Origin: Bacillota bacterium
GTDB taxonomy: Bacteria; Bacillota; Clostridia; Christensenellales; SZUA-584
Length of the DNA: 48,592 nt
Direction: 5' to 3'
NCBI GenBank assembly: GCA_023415915.1
Contig: JAEZIZ010000022.1
Coordinates: forward strand, 1-48,592
The notes beneath the pieces were generated by a model. That model was not told the origin of the DNA. It ran no database searches and saw nothing but the letters and a program-made list of their open reading frames with translations. Of this stretch, positions 32,622 to 39,650 are shown one piece after another. How positions within the stretch are numbered: position 1 is the stretch's first letter; every line of letters starts with the position of its first letter. The translations under genes and the position numbers were made by a program.

Positions 32622-32639
32622 TTGTTAAAATATTAACAT
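32622..32639. promoter_or_regulatory. Rex-type operator 1 upstream of hydC
   Basis: TTGTTAA-N4-TTAACAT differs from the palindrome TTGTTAA-N4-TTAACAA by one base. On the reverse strand its TTAACA can also serve as a -35 box, with TATATA 16 bases downstream as -10, so a bound Rex would block the promoter of the hydrogenase operon. Confidence 0.7.
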
Positions 32640-32673
32640 GCAATACCAATCGCTAATATCGAACTGTATAACA

Positions 32674-32691
32674 TTGTTAAATATTTAACAA
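32674..32691. promoter_or_regulatory. Rex-type operator 2 upstream of hydC
   Basis: TTGTTAAATATTTAACAA is a perfect 18-bp palindrome that fits the Rex consensus of clostridia. Its centre is 52 bp from that of operator 1, close to five helical turns, which would allow two dimers on the same face. Confidence 0.8.
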
Positions 32692-32843
32692 ACTTTTTTT
32701 CCAAACTGTATTGTATCACAACAGTCTGTATAATACCACTAAAAGTTTGTGAAAAAGTGAATAATGTTCAGAAATGTTCGCAAAGATGTCGCTTTTTTAT
32801 ACAGTAATACTTAAATTACGAAAGACATTGGTACGGTGATTAC

Positions 32844-33530
32844 TTATTGGCTTATATATGAAATAAAATCCTCGGGTGAAGATATGTTTGCAAGCGCGTA
32901 TAAAGGTTCGGAAATATCGCCAAGGTTATGCGCGTCCGACGAATACAGTACTTTGTATTCCGGGCTTACGGCGGGGCAGGGGAGGCTTTTTGCGATCTCG
33001 ACGCAGCCGAAAAGTCCGGGCGGTATAAAACCTAGATTAGAGATTATCGAAAACGAATCGCGGTTGATATGGGCGGGCACCGCGCATCCGCCCGCTTCCT
33101 TTGCCATTGCGGCTATATCGTCTATAGTGAAGCCGGACGCCTGCAGCAGCAGCTTATCCAGGCGGCCTGAAATTTCATCGTTTTTATCTATTATTATTTG
33201 TTCGCCGAATATTTCCGGCCGTGCCGGTATATCGGGAAGGCTGTCGTATATCGCTTCGCAGAAATTTAAAGCGGGCTTAAGCGAAGCAAAGTATACGAGC
33301 ACATGAACCTCTTCGCGCGTCGTCACTTCTATTCCTGGTACGAATATAAGGCCTTGTTTTTCCGCCTCAAACGACATCGATTCAAGGTTATCGCCCGCGT
33401 TATGATCCGTAAGGCTTATAATATCAAGGCCTTTCAAATGCGCCATCGCGGCTATGTTCGCCGGCGTCATATCGTCCGAAGCGCAGGGCGAGAGGCATGA
33501 ATGTATGTGCAGGTCGTAATACGCGTTCAT
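32844..33530 (-). CDS. PHP-domain metal-dependent phosphoesterase
   Basis: The 228-residue protein has the PHP fold with metal-binding motifs DLHIHSCLSPCASD near the start, SLTDHNAGDN, PGIEVTT, PAHINRD and a C-terminal SSDAHNLGD. These supply the His and Asp ligands for up to three metals. It should hydrolyse a phosphoester, substrate unknown. The ATG shares one base with the TAA of the DRTGG gene before it (TAATG). It closes the five-gene module next to the hydrogenase operon; 294 bases with the Rex sites separate it from hydC. Confidence 0.88.
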   Translation of the reverse strand: MNAYYDLHIHSCLSPCASDDMTPANIAAMAHLKGLDIISLTDHNAGDNLESMSFEAEKQGLIFVPGIEVTTREEVHVLVYFASLKPALNFCEAIYDSLPDIPARPEIFGEQIIIDKNDEISGRLDKLLLQASGFTIDDIAAMAKEAGGCAVPAHINRDSFSIISNLGFIPPGLFGCVEIAKSLPCPAVSPEYKVLYSSDAHNLGDISEPLYALANISSPEDFISYISQ

Positions 33531-33865
33531 TACACTTCGCCGACGCCTAAAGCGGCCATTGCTTTTGCGACACCGTAAGACGTACAGCACGCCTTTAATA
33601 TGCAAACGCCTTTTTCGTTAGCGGCGTCTATTGTTTCTTTCGACACCTCGATATTTTCGGGTACTACGACGCAGCTGAACTCGTGCAGCGAGGCTACGGC
33701 AATCACGTTAAGGTGAGTTTGCACGGTAACCCACGCCATGCCAGGTTTGCCGTGCGCCATTACCCAGCTTAAAAGATCGCACACATAAGCCGATGTGACA
33801 CAGCCGTCGGGGCTGCCCGCAATTACTTCCCATCCTGTTTTTTCGGTCAGTTCTTTTACAGTCAT
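33530..33865 (-). CDS. DRTGG-domain protein, second copy in the module
   Basis: The 111-residue protein consists of one DRTGG-type domain, a fold that occurs in regulators and next to CBS domains and phosphotransacetylases. It begins MTVKELTEKTGWEVIAGS and contains AYVCDLLSWVMAHGKPGMAWVT, the fold's central part. ATG 33865 directly follows the hydrogenase-like gene's stop, with GGTGA before it. An ATG seven codons earlier would overlap that gene by 20 bases. Ligand and role are unknown. Confidence 0.8.
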   Translation of the reverse strand: MTVKELTEKTGWEVIAGSPDGCVTSAYVCDLLSWVMAHGKPGMAWVTVQTHLNVIAVASLHEFSCVVVPENIEVSKETIDAANEKGVCILKACCTSYGVAKAMAALGVGEV

Positions 33866-33866
33866 A

Positions 33867-35171
33867 TCATTCACCACGCCTGTCATTGTTTGTTAGCTCA
33901 ACCATCTGCTCAGCGAGCATCGTTACCCTGTCCCGCAGCTTGAATATGCAGTCCAGCTCTTTCGCGTCGCCCATCACTATATCCTCCGCCATAGCCCGGC
34001 AGGAAGGAGAGCCGCACGAGCCGCAGTCAAGGCCGGGCAGGCGTTTTGTTATTGTCTCTATCTCTTCGAGCTTTTGCATTGCTTTTACCATGTCTTTGTC
34101 TATCTTCATCACCGGGCGGGGCAGCACGGGCAGTTTTAAATCGACGTCGCCGCCGTCAATATAGCTGCGCGCGTACTCGAAGGGAAGATCGGCGCTTCCT
34201 ATTTTTGCGGACAGCTTTTTAATACGCGTCCTGGCGACAAAGGGGTTTTCAAAAGTTAACGGGCCGCCTACGCAGCCGCCGGGGCAGGCGAGCCCTTCGA
34301 AAAACTGCAGGGCTCCCAGCTTGCAGTTTTCAATTTCTTCAAGCACCTTTATCACGTTGTCTATGCCGTCTACCGCGAGCGAGTTGTCGATAAGCGACGC
34401 CGCTATTTCGCCTCCCGAGTTTGCCCATCCTACGCCGTAAGAAGACGCCCCGGGGCCGCCATATACTTCGTCGTCGCTGATTTTCAGCTTGCCCGCAAGC
34501 AGTCCGTATATCTCTATTATCGATATGGCTCCGTCAACGCTGCTTTTCTCCACGCCGTAAGGGTTTTTTATGCTGGTCATTTTTGCGGGGCAGGGCGTGA
34601 TAAAGAACGCGCCTATATCTTTAATATCCACACGATGCTCTTTTGCGTATTCCCTTTTGGCAGCCAGCGCCGCCATTTCCATAGGCGTCTGAAGGTCGAG
34701 TATGTTGTCTATGAGGTTGGGAAAACGCACTTGTATAAGCCGTACTATAGCCGGGCAGGCGGAAGATATAACAGGCAGGTTCTTTTTATTGCCCGCTTTT
34801 TCACGTATCGCGCAGCTTACTATGTCGGCGCCCCGCGCCACCTCGTATACGTCGTCGAAGCCTATGTGCTTAAGTCCCGTTATTACGCGCCCTATGCTCT
34901 CGAGGTTTTTAAACTGTCCGTAGAGCGACGGCGCGGGAAGGGCGATTTTGTATTGAAAGCGCCCGATGTCCGAAAACGGGTCGGTATAAGCGACTTTGGC
35001 GTGATAAGGGCACACGCGAATACATACGCCGCAGTCGATGCACCGCTCCGCAATAATCTGCGCTTTGCCGTTGCGCACCCTTATGGCTTCGGTGGGGCAG
35101 TGCTTTATGCAGTTCGTGCATCCCTTGCACTTGTCCCGGTCAAGACGTACTGAATGAAAATAATCGCCCAT
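33867..35171 (-). CDS. Sensor-like [FeFe] hydrogenase with C-terminal Fe-S domain
   Basis: The 434-residue protein has two N-terminal [4Fe-4S] clusters (C15-C25, C44-C54), an H-cluster domain and a C-terminal four-cysteine Fe-S domain (C382, C385, C390, C407). The H-cluster motifs are changed: L1 is SSACPAI, L2 TPCPAKM, L3 GLACPGGC. All four cluster cysteines seem present (C139, C194, C296, C300), but the preceding proton-relay Cys is Ala-138. This pattern is known from low-activity hydrogenases thought to sense H2. It is the third gene of the module, between an ATPase and a DRTGG gene. A redox or H2 sensor is the likely role. Confidence 0.85.
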   Translation of the reverse strand: MGDYFHSVRLDRDKCKGCTNCIKHCPTEAIRVRNGKAQIIAERCIDCGVCIRVCPYHAKVAYTDPFSDIGRFQYKIALPAPSLYGQFKNLESIGRVITGLKHIGFDDVYEVARGADIVSCAIREKAGNKKNLPVISSACPAIVRLIQVRFPNLIDNILDLQTPMEMAALAAKREYAKEHRVDIKDIGAFFITPCPAKMTSIKNPYGVEKSSVDGAISIIEIYGLLAGKLKISDDEVYGGPGASSYGVGWANSGGEIAASLIDNSLAVDGIDNVIKVLEEIENCKLGALQFFEGLACPGGCVGGPLTFENPFVARTRIKKLSAKIGSADLPFEYARSYIDGGDVDLKLPVLPRPVMKIDKDMVKAMQKLEEIETITKRLPGLDCGSCGSPSCRAMAEDIVMGDAKELDCIFKLRDRVTMLAEQMVELTNNDRRGE

Positions 35172-35196
35172 CTTATGCCCCTTTACTAGAATTTAA

Positions 35197-35352
35197 CCCA
35201 AACGAACCTACGGCTCATTGGGGACCCGATCTATCACCCCAGTGAGCTTATGGCTCGTTGGGGACCCCGAGCTTTCACCCCAACGAACTTAAGGTTCGTT
35301 GGGGACCCCGATCTACCACCCCAATGAGCTTATGGCTCATTGGGGACCCCGA
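35197..35352. repeat. Palindromic repeat family A, array 4 (4 copies, different stem)
   Basis: Four hairpins on the opposite orientation, joined by ACCCCGATCTATCA-like spacers. Arms are CCCCAGTGAGC/GGCTCGTTGGGG, CCCCAACGAAC/GGTTCGTTGGGG and CCCCAATGAGC/GGCTCATTGGGG, plus one mispaired copy. The GGGGTC neighbourhood equals that of the other arrays, but the stem differs. The array lies between the sensor-hydrogenase and ATPase genes and runs 23 bases into the latter. Confidence 0.88.
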
Positions 35353-35770
35353 TGTTAAACCTCAGCTTTAAGCTTGTCCCTTCCTTGGACGAGGTTATGT
35401 TGAAAACGTCGCTGTTCTTTTTTATGTTGGAAAGGCCCATGCCGGCGCCGAATCCCATCATCCTTATGCTGGTCGGTGCGGTCGAATAGCCTTCCTGCAT
35501 AGCAAGCTCGATATCCTCAATACCGGGACCGGTATCGTCACAGCTTATATATACCTCGTCAGGCGTAATCTCAAGCGTGATAACGCCTCCGAAGCTGTGT
35601 ATTATCATGTTTATCTCGGCTTCATACGCGGCTATCGTAATCCTTCTTATCAGCGCGGGGTCGATGCCTATCTTCTTAAGTATGCTCTTTATCTTTGCGG
35701 AAACTTCTCCCGCGGCTGCATAATCGCGGGCGGCTACCGAGAACTTTCCTGTATACGCAGGCGCAGGCAT
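35330..35770 (-). CDS. Anti-sigma-type (RsbW/SpoIIAB-like) ATP-binding protein
   Basis: The 146-residue GHKL protein has N box AYEAEINMIIHS, G1 DDTGPGI and G2 FGAGMGLSNIKKNSD, as in serine kinases that act on sigma factors or partner proteins. It belongs to the module with the sensor-like hydrogenase. The last residues (IGVPNEP and stop) are read from a palindromic repeat, so the original C-terminus appears to have been replaced or extended by the repeat. It starts 2 bases after the DRTGG gene. Target unknown. Confidence 0.85.
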   Translation of the reverse strand: MPAPAYTGKFSVAARDYAAAGEVSAKIKSILKKIGIDPALIRRITIAAYEAEINMIIHSFGGVITLEITPDEVYISCDDTGPGIEDIELAMQEGYSTAPTSIRMMGFGAGMGLSNIKKNSDVFNITSSKEGTSLKLRFNIGVPNEP

Positions 35771-35772
35771 TG

Positions 35773-36123
35773 TTAAACCTTCTTACACGGCTGCAGGCCA
35801 TGCTTATAGAGAATTCCGCACGCTTCAAAAAGCGTCTGCTCGCAGGAGAGCAGCGTAATGCCGCATTCGCTGGCAAGCGAACATACGTCTTCCGTAGGTT
35901 TTTTACCCCTTACAAATACTATGCACAGCACGTCGAGCATTTCCGCCGTTCTTATCACATGGTTGTTGACCATGCCGGTAAGCAGCAGGCATCCTTCTTT
36001 TGCGAATGCCAGCACGTCGCTCATAAGGTCCGCTCCGCAGGCCGATGCGAGCTGTTTGTCCAGGTTTTGTCCGCCGCATATCAGATCGCAGCCCAAGTAC
36101 TTGATTACATCAGAAATTGTCAT
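35773..36123 (-). CDS. DRTGG-domain protein, first gene of the module
   Basis: A 116-residue single-domain protein related to the DRTGG protein further down the module (start MTISDVIKYLGCDLICGG, central LMSDVLAFAKEGCLLLTG, then a segment TAEMLDVLCIVFVRGK). It contains eight cysteines, more than usual for a small cytosolic protein, which could bind metal or react with redox state. It is 34 bases from the SPOR gene upstream and 2 bases from the ATPase gene downstream. Confidence 0.8.
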   Translation of the reverse strand: MTISDVIKYLGCDLICGGQNLDKQLASACGADLMSDVLAFAKEGCLLLTGMVNNHVIRTAEMLDVLCIVFVRGKKPTEDVCSLASECGITLLSCEQTLFEACGILYKHGLQPCKKV

Positions 36124-36157
36124 ATTACTCCCAACTGTTCTTTATCATGTTTAGGCT

Positions 36158-37060
36158 TTAGCCGCTTAAACTGTCGAGAAACGCCGAGTAATCCACGACT
36201 ACGCCTATTAAAGTATACTTCAATTTCGAAAGAAATTCCACACTTGAAACAGACGAAGACAGAGGGATATTGTTAATTGTTTCACAAAATGTTCCCATAT
36301 ACGTTTGCAAGCTCTTGATTGCGGCTACTTCCGATGAAACGGTTTTATTCAGATTTTGCGTAACAAGGCCTATTTTTTCCTTTAAAGAAGTGATGGCGGC
36401 GTCGACATTTTGTCCCTTATCCGAATCAAAAACTATCTGCTGCAGCGACTGGGCGGCCTGGGGCACGGCGTCGAAACATGCCTTGATGGCGTCTATCTGG
36501 GCTTGCTCGGCTTCGATGTTGAAAGACAGCGAACCCGATTTTATGTTGTAAACCTTTGCCGCTACGCCTTCGCCTTCCAGTCTTGTTTTGACGTTATCGG
36601 CATCGCTCTGACTAAGATAACCCGCTAAAAGCACCCTGTAAAGGTCGCCGTCATATGCGATATATCCTGCGCCTCCGCGCAAAACGATATCGCCCGCGGC
36701 CGATTTGGCGTTGCTTTCATCGGAAAACGCGCCTGTCTGCAATGCAAAAATCGAGAGCTCGCTCGCCGTAAGGTTCTGCTGGGCTCTCGCGCCAGAAGCC
36801 GCCGGCAGTGTAACGGGGCTTATTGTGTCGCCCGGCAGAGAGGGCAGGGGGCTTATTTCACCCGCGCTGTTTGCAGGCGCCGTTGCTTTCGTAGTACCGC
36901 TGTTGAATACCGGGTCGATGATGTTTTCGGCAATCCATTTGCCCGCAGCTCCCGCGCTTATCAGATAAACGGCTATTCCCAGTATGATAAGAACAAGTAT
37001 AACGTTGGCATACTTTCGTTTCTTTCTGGGCGGCGGCGTAGTCATTCTTGAGTATCTCAT
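36158..37060 (-). CDS. SPOR-domain membrane protein
   Basis: The 300-residue protein has a basic N-terminal tail (PPPRKKRKY), a single membrane helix at about residues 18-38 and a Pro/Ser/Thr-rich linker. A SPOR-like domain follows at about 105-175 (IFALQTGAFSDESNAKSAA to GEGVAAKVY), which binds denuded glycan strands at division or spore septa. The final 120 residues are helical. Start ATG 37060 has AGGAGG upstream. It could share a transcript with the DRTGG gene that begins 34 bases after its stop. A role in septal peptidoglycan is inferred from the domain. Confidence 0.82.
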   Translation of the reverse strand: MRYSRMTTPPPRKKRKYANVILVLIILGIAVYLISAGAAGKWIAENIIDPVFNSGTTKATAPANSAGEISPLPSLPGDTISPVTLPAASGARAQQNLTASELSIFALQTGAFSDESNAKSAAGDIVLRGGAGYIAYDGDLYRVLLAGYLSQSDADNVKTRLEGEGVAAKVYNIKSGSLSFNIEAEQAQIDAIKACFDAVPQAAQSLQQIVFDSDKGQNVDAAITSLKEKIGLVTQNLNKTVSSEVAAIKSLQTYMGTFCETINNIPLSSSVSSVEFLSKLKYTLIGVVVDYSAFLDSLSG

Positions 37061-37243
37061 ATGTTCCTCCTTGTCTTGCGCTATACAAAACTATATGTTT
37101 ATGCAGTCACAAATATGAGACGCTTTGCCAAAAACCGGGTATGCTTTAAGAGCCAATCAGAAAAGAAAAACATGTTGCGCGCTTAATGTGTGTTATTCAA
37201 CATATATTAAAATATATGATGGGTACGGCTGTTTTTACCGTGA

Positions 37244-37275
37244 AAATCAAAAAGGCCCTGCCGTGCGGCAGAGCC
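37244..37275 (-). terminator. Rho-independent terminator of degV
   Basis: On the reverse strand GGCTCTGCCG and CGGCAGGGCC form a 10-bp stem (one wobble) with a CA loop, followed by TTTTTGATTTTC. It lies 24 bases after the degV stop. The rest of the 238-bp gap to the SPOR gene shows only AT-rich sequence. Confidence 0.85.
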
Positions 37276-37298
37276 GGATGAAGCGTATAAATTCGTTT

Positions 37299-38162
37299 TT
37301 ATCTCGTCTTGCCCATAAAGAACAACGCTATGGTGCCCGGGCCGGCGTGCGCGCCTATTACGGCGCCGAGAGGGGATATCATTATATCTTTTATACCGGT
37401 AAAATTCTCCCTTATCATCGACGCAAGGCGCTCTGCGGCTTCAATGTCGTCGCCGTGGCTAATAAATATGCGCTGGCCGTCCGGCTTATATATGTATTCC
37501 TGCATTTTTTCGAGTAGACACTTCAAAGCCCGCTTTCTTCCCTGTTCCTTTTCCATAGGAATAAGATGGCCTTCGAAGTTGACGTTGAGCACCGGCTTTA
37601 TATGCAGCAGATTGCCCACAAAAGCGGTAGCGCCGGTCACTCTACCGCCTCTGCGCAGATGGCTTAAGCTGTCCACAGTAAACCAGTGGTTGAGGCCAAG
37701 CTTGTTCGCCTCCACCCATTTGGCCGTTTCGTCTATGGATTTGCCCGAGTCGCGCATACTTACCGCGTAGTCCACCAAAAGCCCCAAGCCGAGCGAAGCG
37801 CACAGAGAGTCGACAACATATAATTTACGATCGGGGTATTTTGCGCGCATCTCTTCCGCAACGAGCCTTACATTGTTGTAGCTTCCCGAAAGCCCGGAAG
37901 AAAACTCTATATGCAAAAGATCGGAGCCGCTCGAAAGTATGGAATCAAAGAACTGCGTTATCTCGTCGGGGGTAAGCTGCGACGTCGTGGGCAGCATTCC
38001 GTCGCGCTCCAAATCAAAGAACTCCTTAGGGCTCATGTCGCCGTCCTTATACTCCTTTTGCCCGATCATATAAGTATATTTCATTATGGGAATTTCGTGT
38101 TTTTTTATGTATTCCGGTGGCAGATCCGATGTTGAGCTTGTTGATATGCAATAATTTATCAT
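37299..38162 (-). CDS. DegV family fatty-acid-binding protein
   Basis: The 287-residue protein has the two-domain DegV fold that binds a fatty acid, in some Firmicutes to present it to fatty acid kinase. The N-terminal STSSTSDLPPEY, LTPDEITQFFDSIL, FSSGLSGSYNNV and C-terminal ISPLGAVIGAHAGPGTIALFF segments are all conserved. The GAGGA site lies 8 bases before the ATG. It stands as a single gene with its own terminator and AT-rich upstream region. Confidence 0.93.
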   Translation of the reverse strand: MINYCISTSSTSDLPPEYIKKHEIPIMKYTYMIGQKEYKDGDMSPKEFFDLERDGMLPTTSQLTPDEITQFFDSILSSGSDLLHIEFSSGLSGSYNNVRLVAEEMRAKYPDRKLYVVDSLCASLGLGLLVDYAVSMRDSGKSIDETAKWVEANKLGLNHWFTVDSLSHLRRGGRVTGATAFVGNLLHIKPVLNVNFEGHLIPMEKEQGRKRALKCLLEKMQEYIYKPDGQRIFISHGDDIEAAERLASMIRENFTGIKDIMISPLGAVIGAHAGPGTIALFFMGKTR

Positions 38163-38353
38163 AGCTCTTGTCCTCTCTTTTTTTTGGTAATTTTAATACT
38201 ATTTCATACAATAATCAAGCTATTTAAATGTTGCGAATTTAACAATAATATTACGCCCGCCCAAAGCTCTGTGCTTAATGTTTCTATAAATCGAACCGAT
38301 AGTAAAAATGAAATATTATATAGCCAAAACTTCATAATTGCATAAAATATATA

Positions 38354-38382
38354 TTGAAATAGCATAAAACCTATGGTAGTAT
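38354..38382 (+). promoter_or_regulatory. Sigma-A promoter of the aminotransferase-citrate synthase pair
   Basis: TTGAAA, a 17-base spacer and TAGTAT lie 62 bases before the aminotransferase start, in the AT-rich 281-bp gap after degV. No other structure was found in that gap. Confidence 0.5.
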
Positions 38383-38443
38383 CAAGTATAAATGAAGTTT
38401 TGAATAATTTATAATGCATATTTGCGACTGATGGAGGTATTCA

Positions 38444-39634
38444 ATGAAGAATCTGTCCGACAAGGCTTTAGGTATAACGCCCTCGATTACGCTTAAGATA
38501 TCCGCTATGGCAAAGAAAATGCGGGACGAAGGGATAGATATAATAGATTTCGGGGCGGGCGAACCGGATTTTGCAACGCCGGCGTTCATAATAGAAGCGG
38601 CGAAAAAAGCGCTTGACAAGGGGTTTACGCATTATACCGCTGCGGCCGGCATGCCTGAGCTTAAAGCCGCTGTCGCGAACAGATTAAAGAGGATGTACGG
38701 CCTTGAATACTCCCCGTCGGATATAGTCGTCTCAAACGGGGCGAAACATTCCCTGTTCAATATTTTTGCCTCTATACTGAACCCGGGCGACGAGGTTTTA
38801 ATACCTATGCCGTATTGGGTGTCTTACCCCGAGTTCGTGCGCATGTCGGACGGAATTCCCGTTTTTATTGAATCGGATTCGGGCTTTAAGGTAACTGCAA
38901 GTCAGATAAAAGAGGCTATTAATCCAAAAACAAAGGCCTTGATACTCAACTCGCCCTCAAATCCTAGCGGAGCGGTTTATACGCGCAGCGAACTCGAAAA
39001 GATAGCGCGGGTAGCCGTGGAAGCGGATATATTCGTCGTTTCCGACGAGATATACGACGAGCTCACTTACGAGGGAACCCACACGAGCATTGCGACGCTT
39101 GGCAAAGAGATAAAGGAATTAACCATAATCGTAAACGGGCTTTCCAAGACGTATGCTATGACAGGCTGGAGGATAGGGTACACGGCCAGCACAAAGGCGC
39201 TCGCCGATGTAATGGGGGCTTACCAGTCGCACGCGACGTCCAATCCCAACTCGATAGCGCAATACGCCGGCGTAGAGGCTTTAAACGGCCCGCAGGACGA
39301 TGTCGCGGCCATGAAGCAGGCTTTTGATAAGAGAAGGCGTTTGCTATGCAAGCTGATAAACGATATCGAAGGTTTGTGCTGCAGGATGCCCGCGGGAGCT
39401 TTCTACGTTATGATGGATATAACGGGGCTGAAGGGCAAAAAGTCGGCGGGCGGCATTGAAATAACGGGCTCGATGGATTTCACAGAAGCCGCGCTGAAAG
39501 AAGCGAAGACGGCGGTGGTTCCCGGGCTTTCATTCGGCGCCGACGACTATGTAAGGCTGAGCTACGCGACGAGCGAAGAAAGCATAATCAATGGTATGGC
39601 GCGCATAAGTGAATTTGTGAAGTCTCTCAAATAA
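38444..39634 (+). CDS. PLP-dependent aminotransferase, class I (aspartate aminotransferase type)
   Basis: The 396-residue fold-type I enzyme moves amino groups between amino and keto acids. The internal aldimine lysine is K235 in NGLSKTYAMTGWRIGY. NSPSNPSGAVY (about 169-179) and SDEIYDELTYEG contain PLP contacts, and the C-terminal RLSYA carries the substrate-carboxylate arginine. Aspartate/2-oxoglutarate is the likely pair. GGAGG lies 8 bases before the ATG. A Re-citrate-synthase-like gene follows after 16 bases, consistent with a route from oxaloacetate through citrate to glutamate. Confidence 0.9.
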   Translation: MKNLSDKALGITPSITLKISAMAKKMRDEGIDIIDFGAGEPDFATPAFIIEAAKKALDKGFTHYTAAAGMPELKAAVANRLKRMYGLEYSPSDIVVSNGAKHSLFNIFASILNPGDEVLIPMPYWVSYPEFVRMSDGIPVFIESDSGFKVTASQIKEAINPKTKALILNSPSNPSGAVYTRSELEKIARVAVEADIFVVSDEIYDELTYEGTHTSIATLGKEIKELTIIVNGLSKTYAMTGWRIGYTASTKALADVMGAYQSHATSNPNSIAQYAGVEALNGPQDDVAAMKQAFDKRRRLLCKLINDIEGLCCRMPAGAFYVMMDITGLKGKKSAGGIEITGSMDFTEAALKEAKTAVVPGLSFGADDYVRLSYATSEESIINGMARISEFVKSLK

Positions 39635-39650
39635 GAAAGAGGTAAATGAT

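Noticed and set aside
32700..32790. Further Rex-like half sites (TTGTATCACAA and TTGTGAAAAAGTG)
   Set aside because: Only one half fits the consensus in each case, so they are not called operators.
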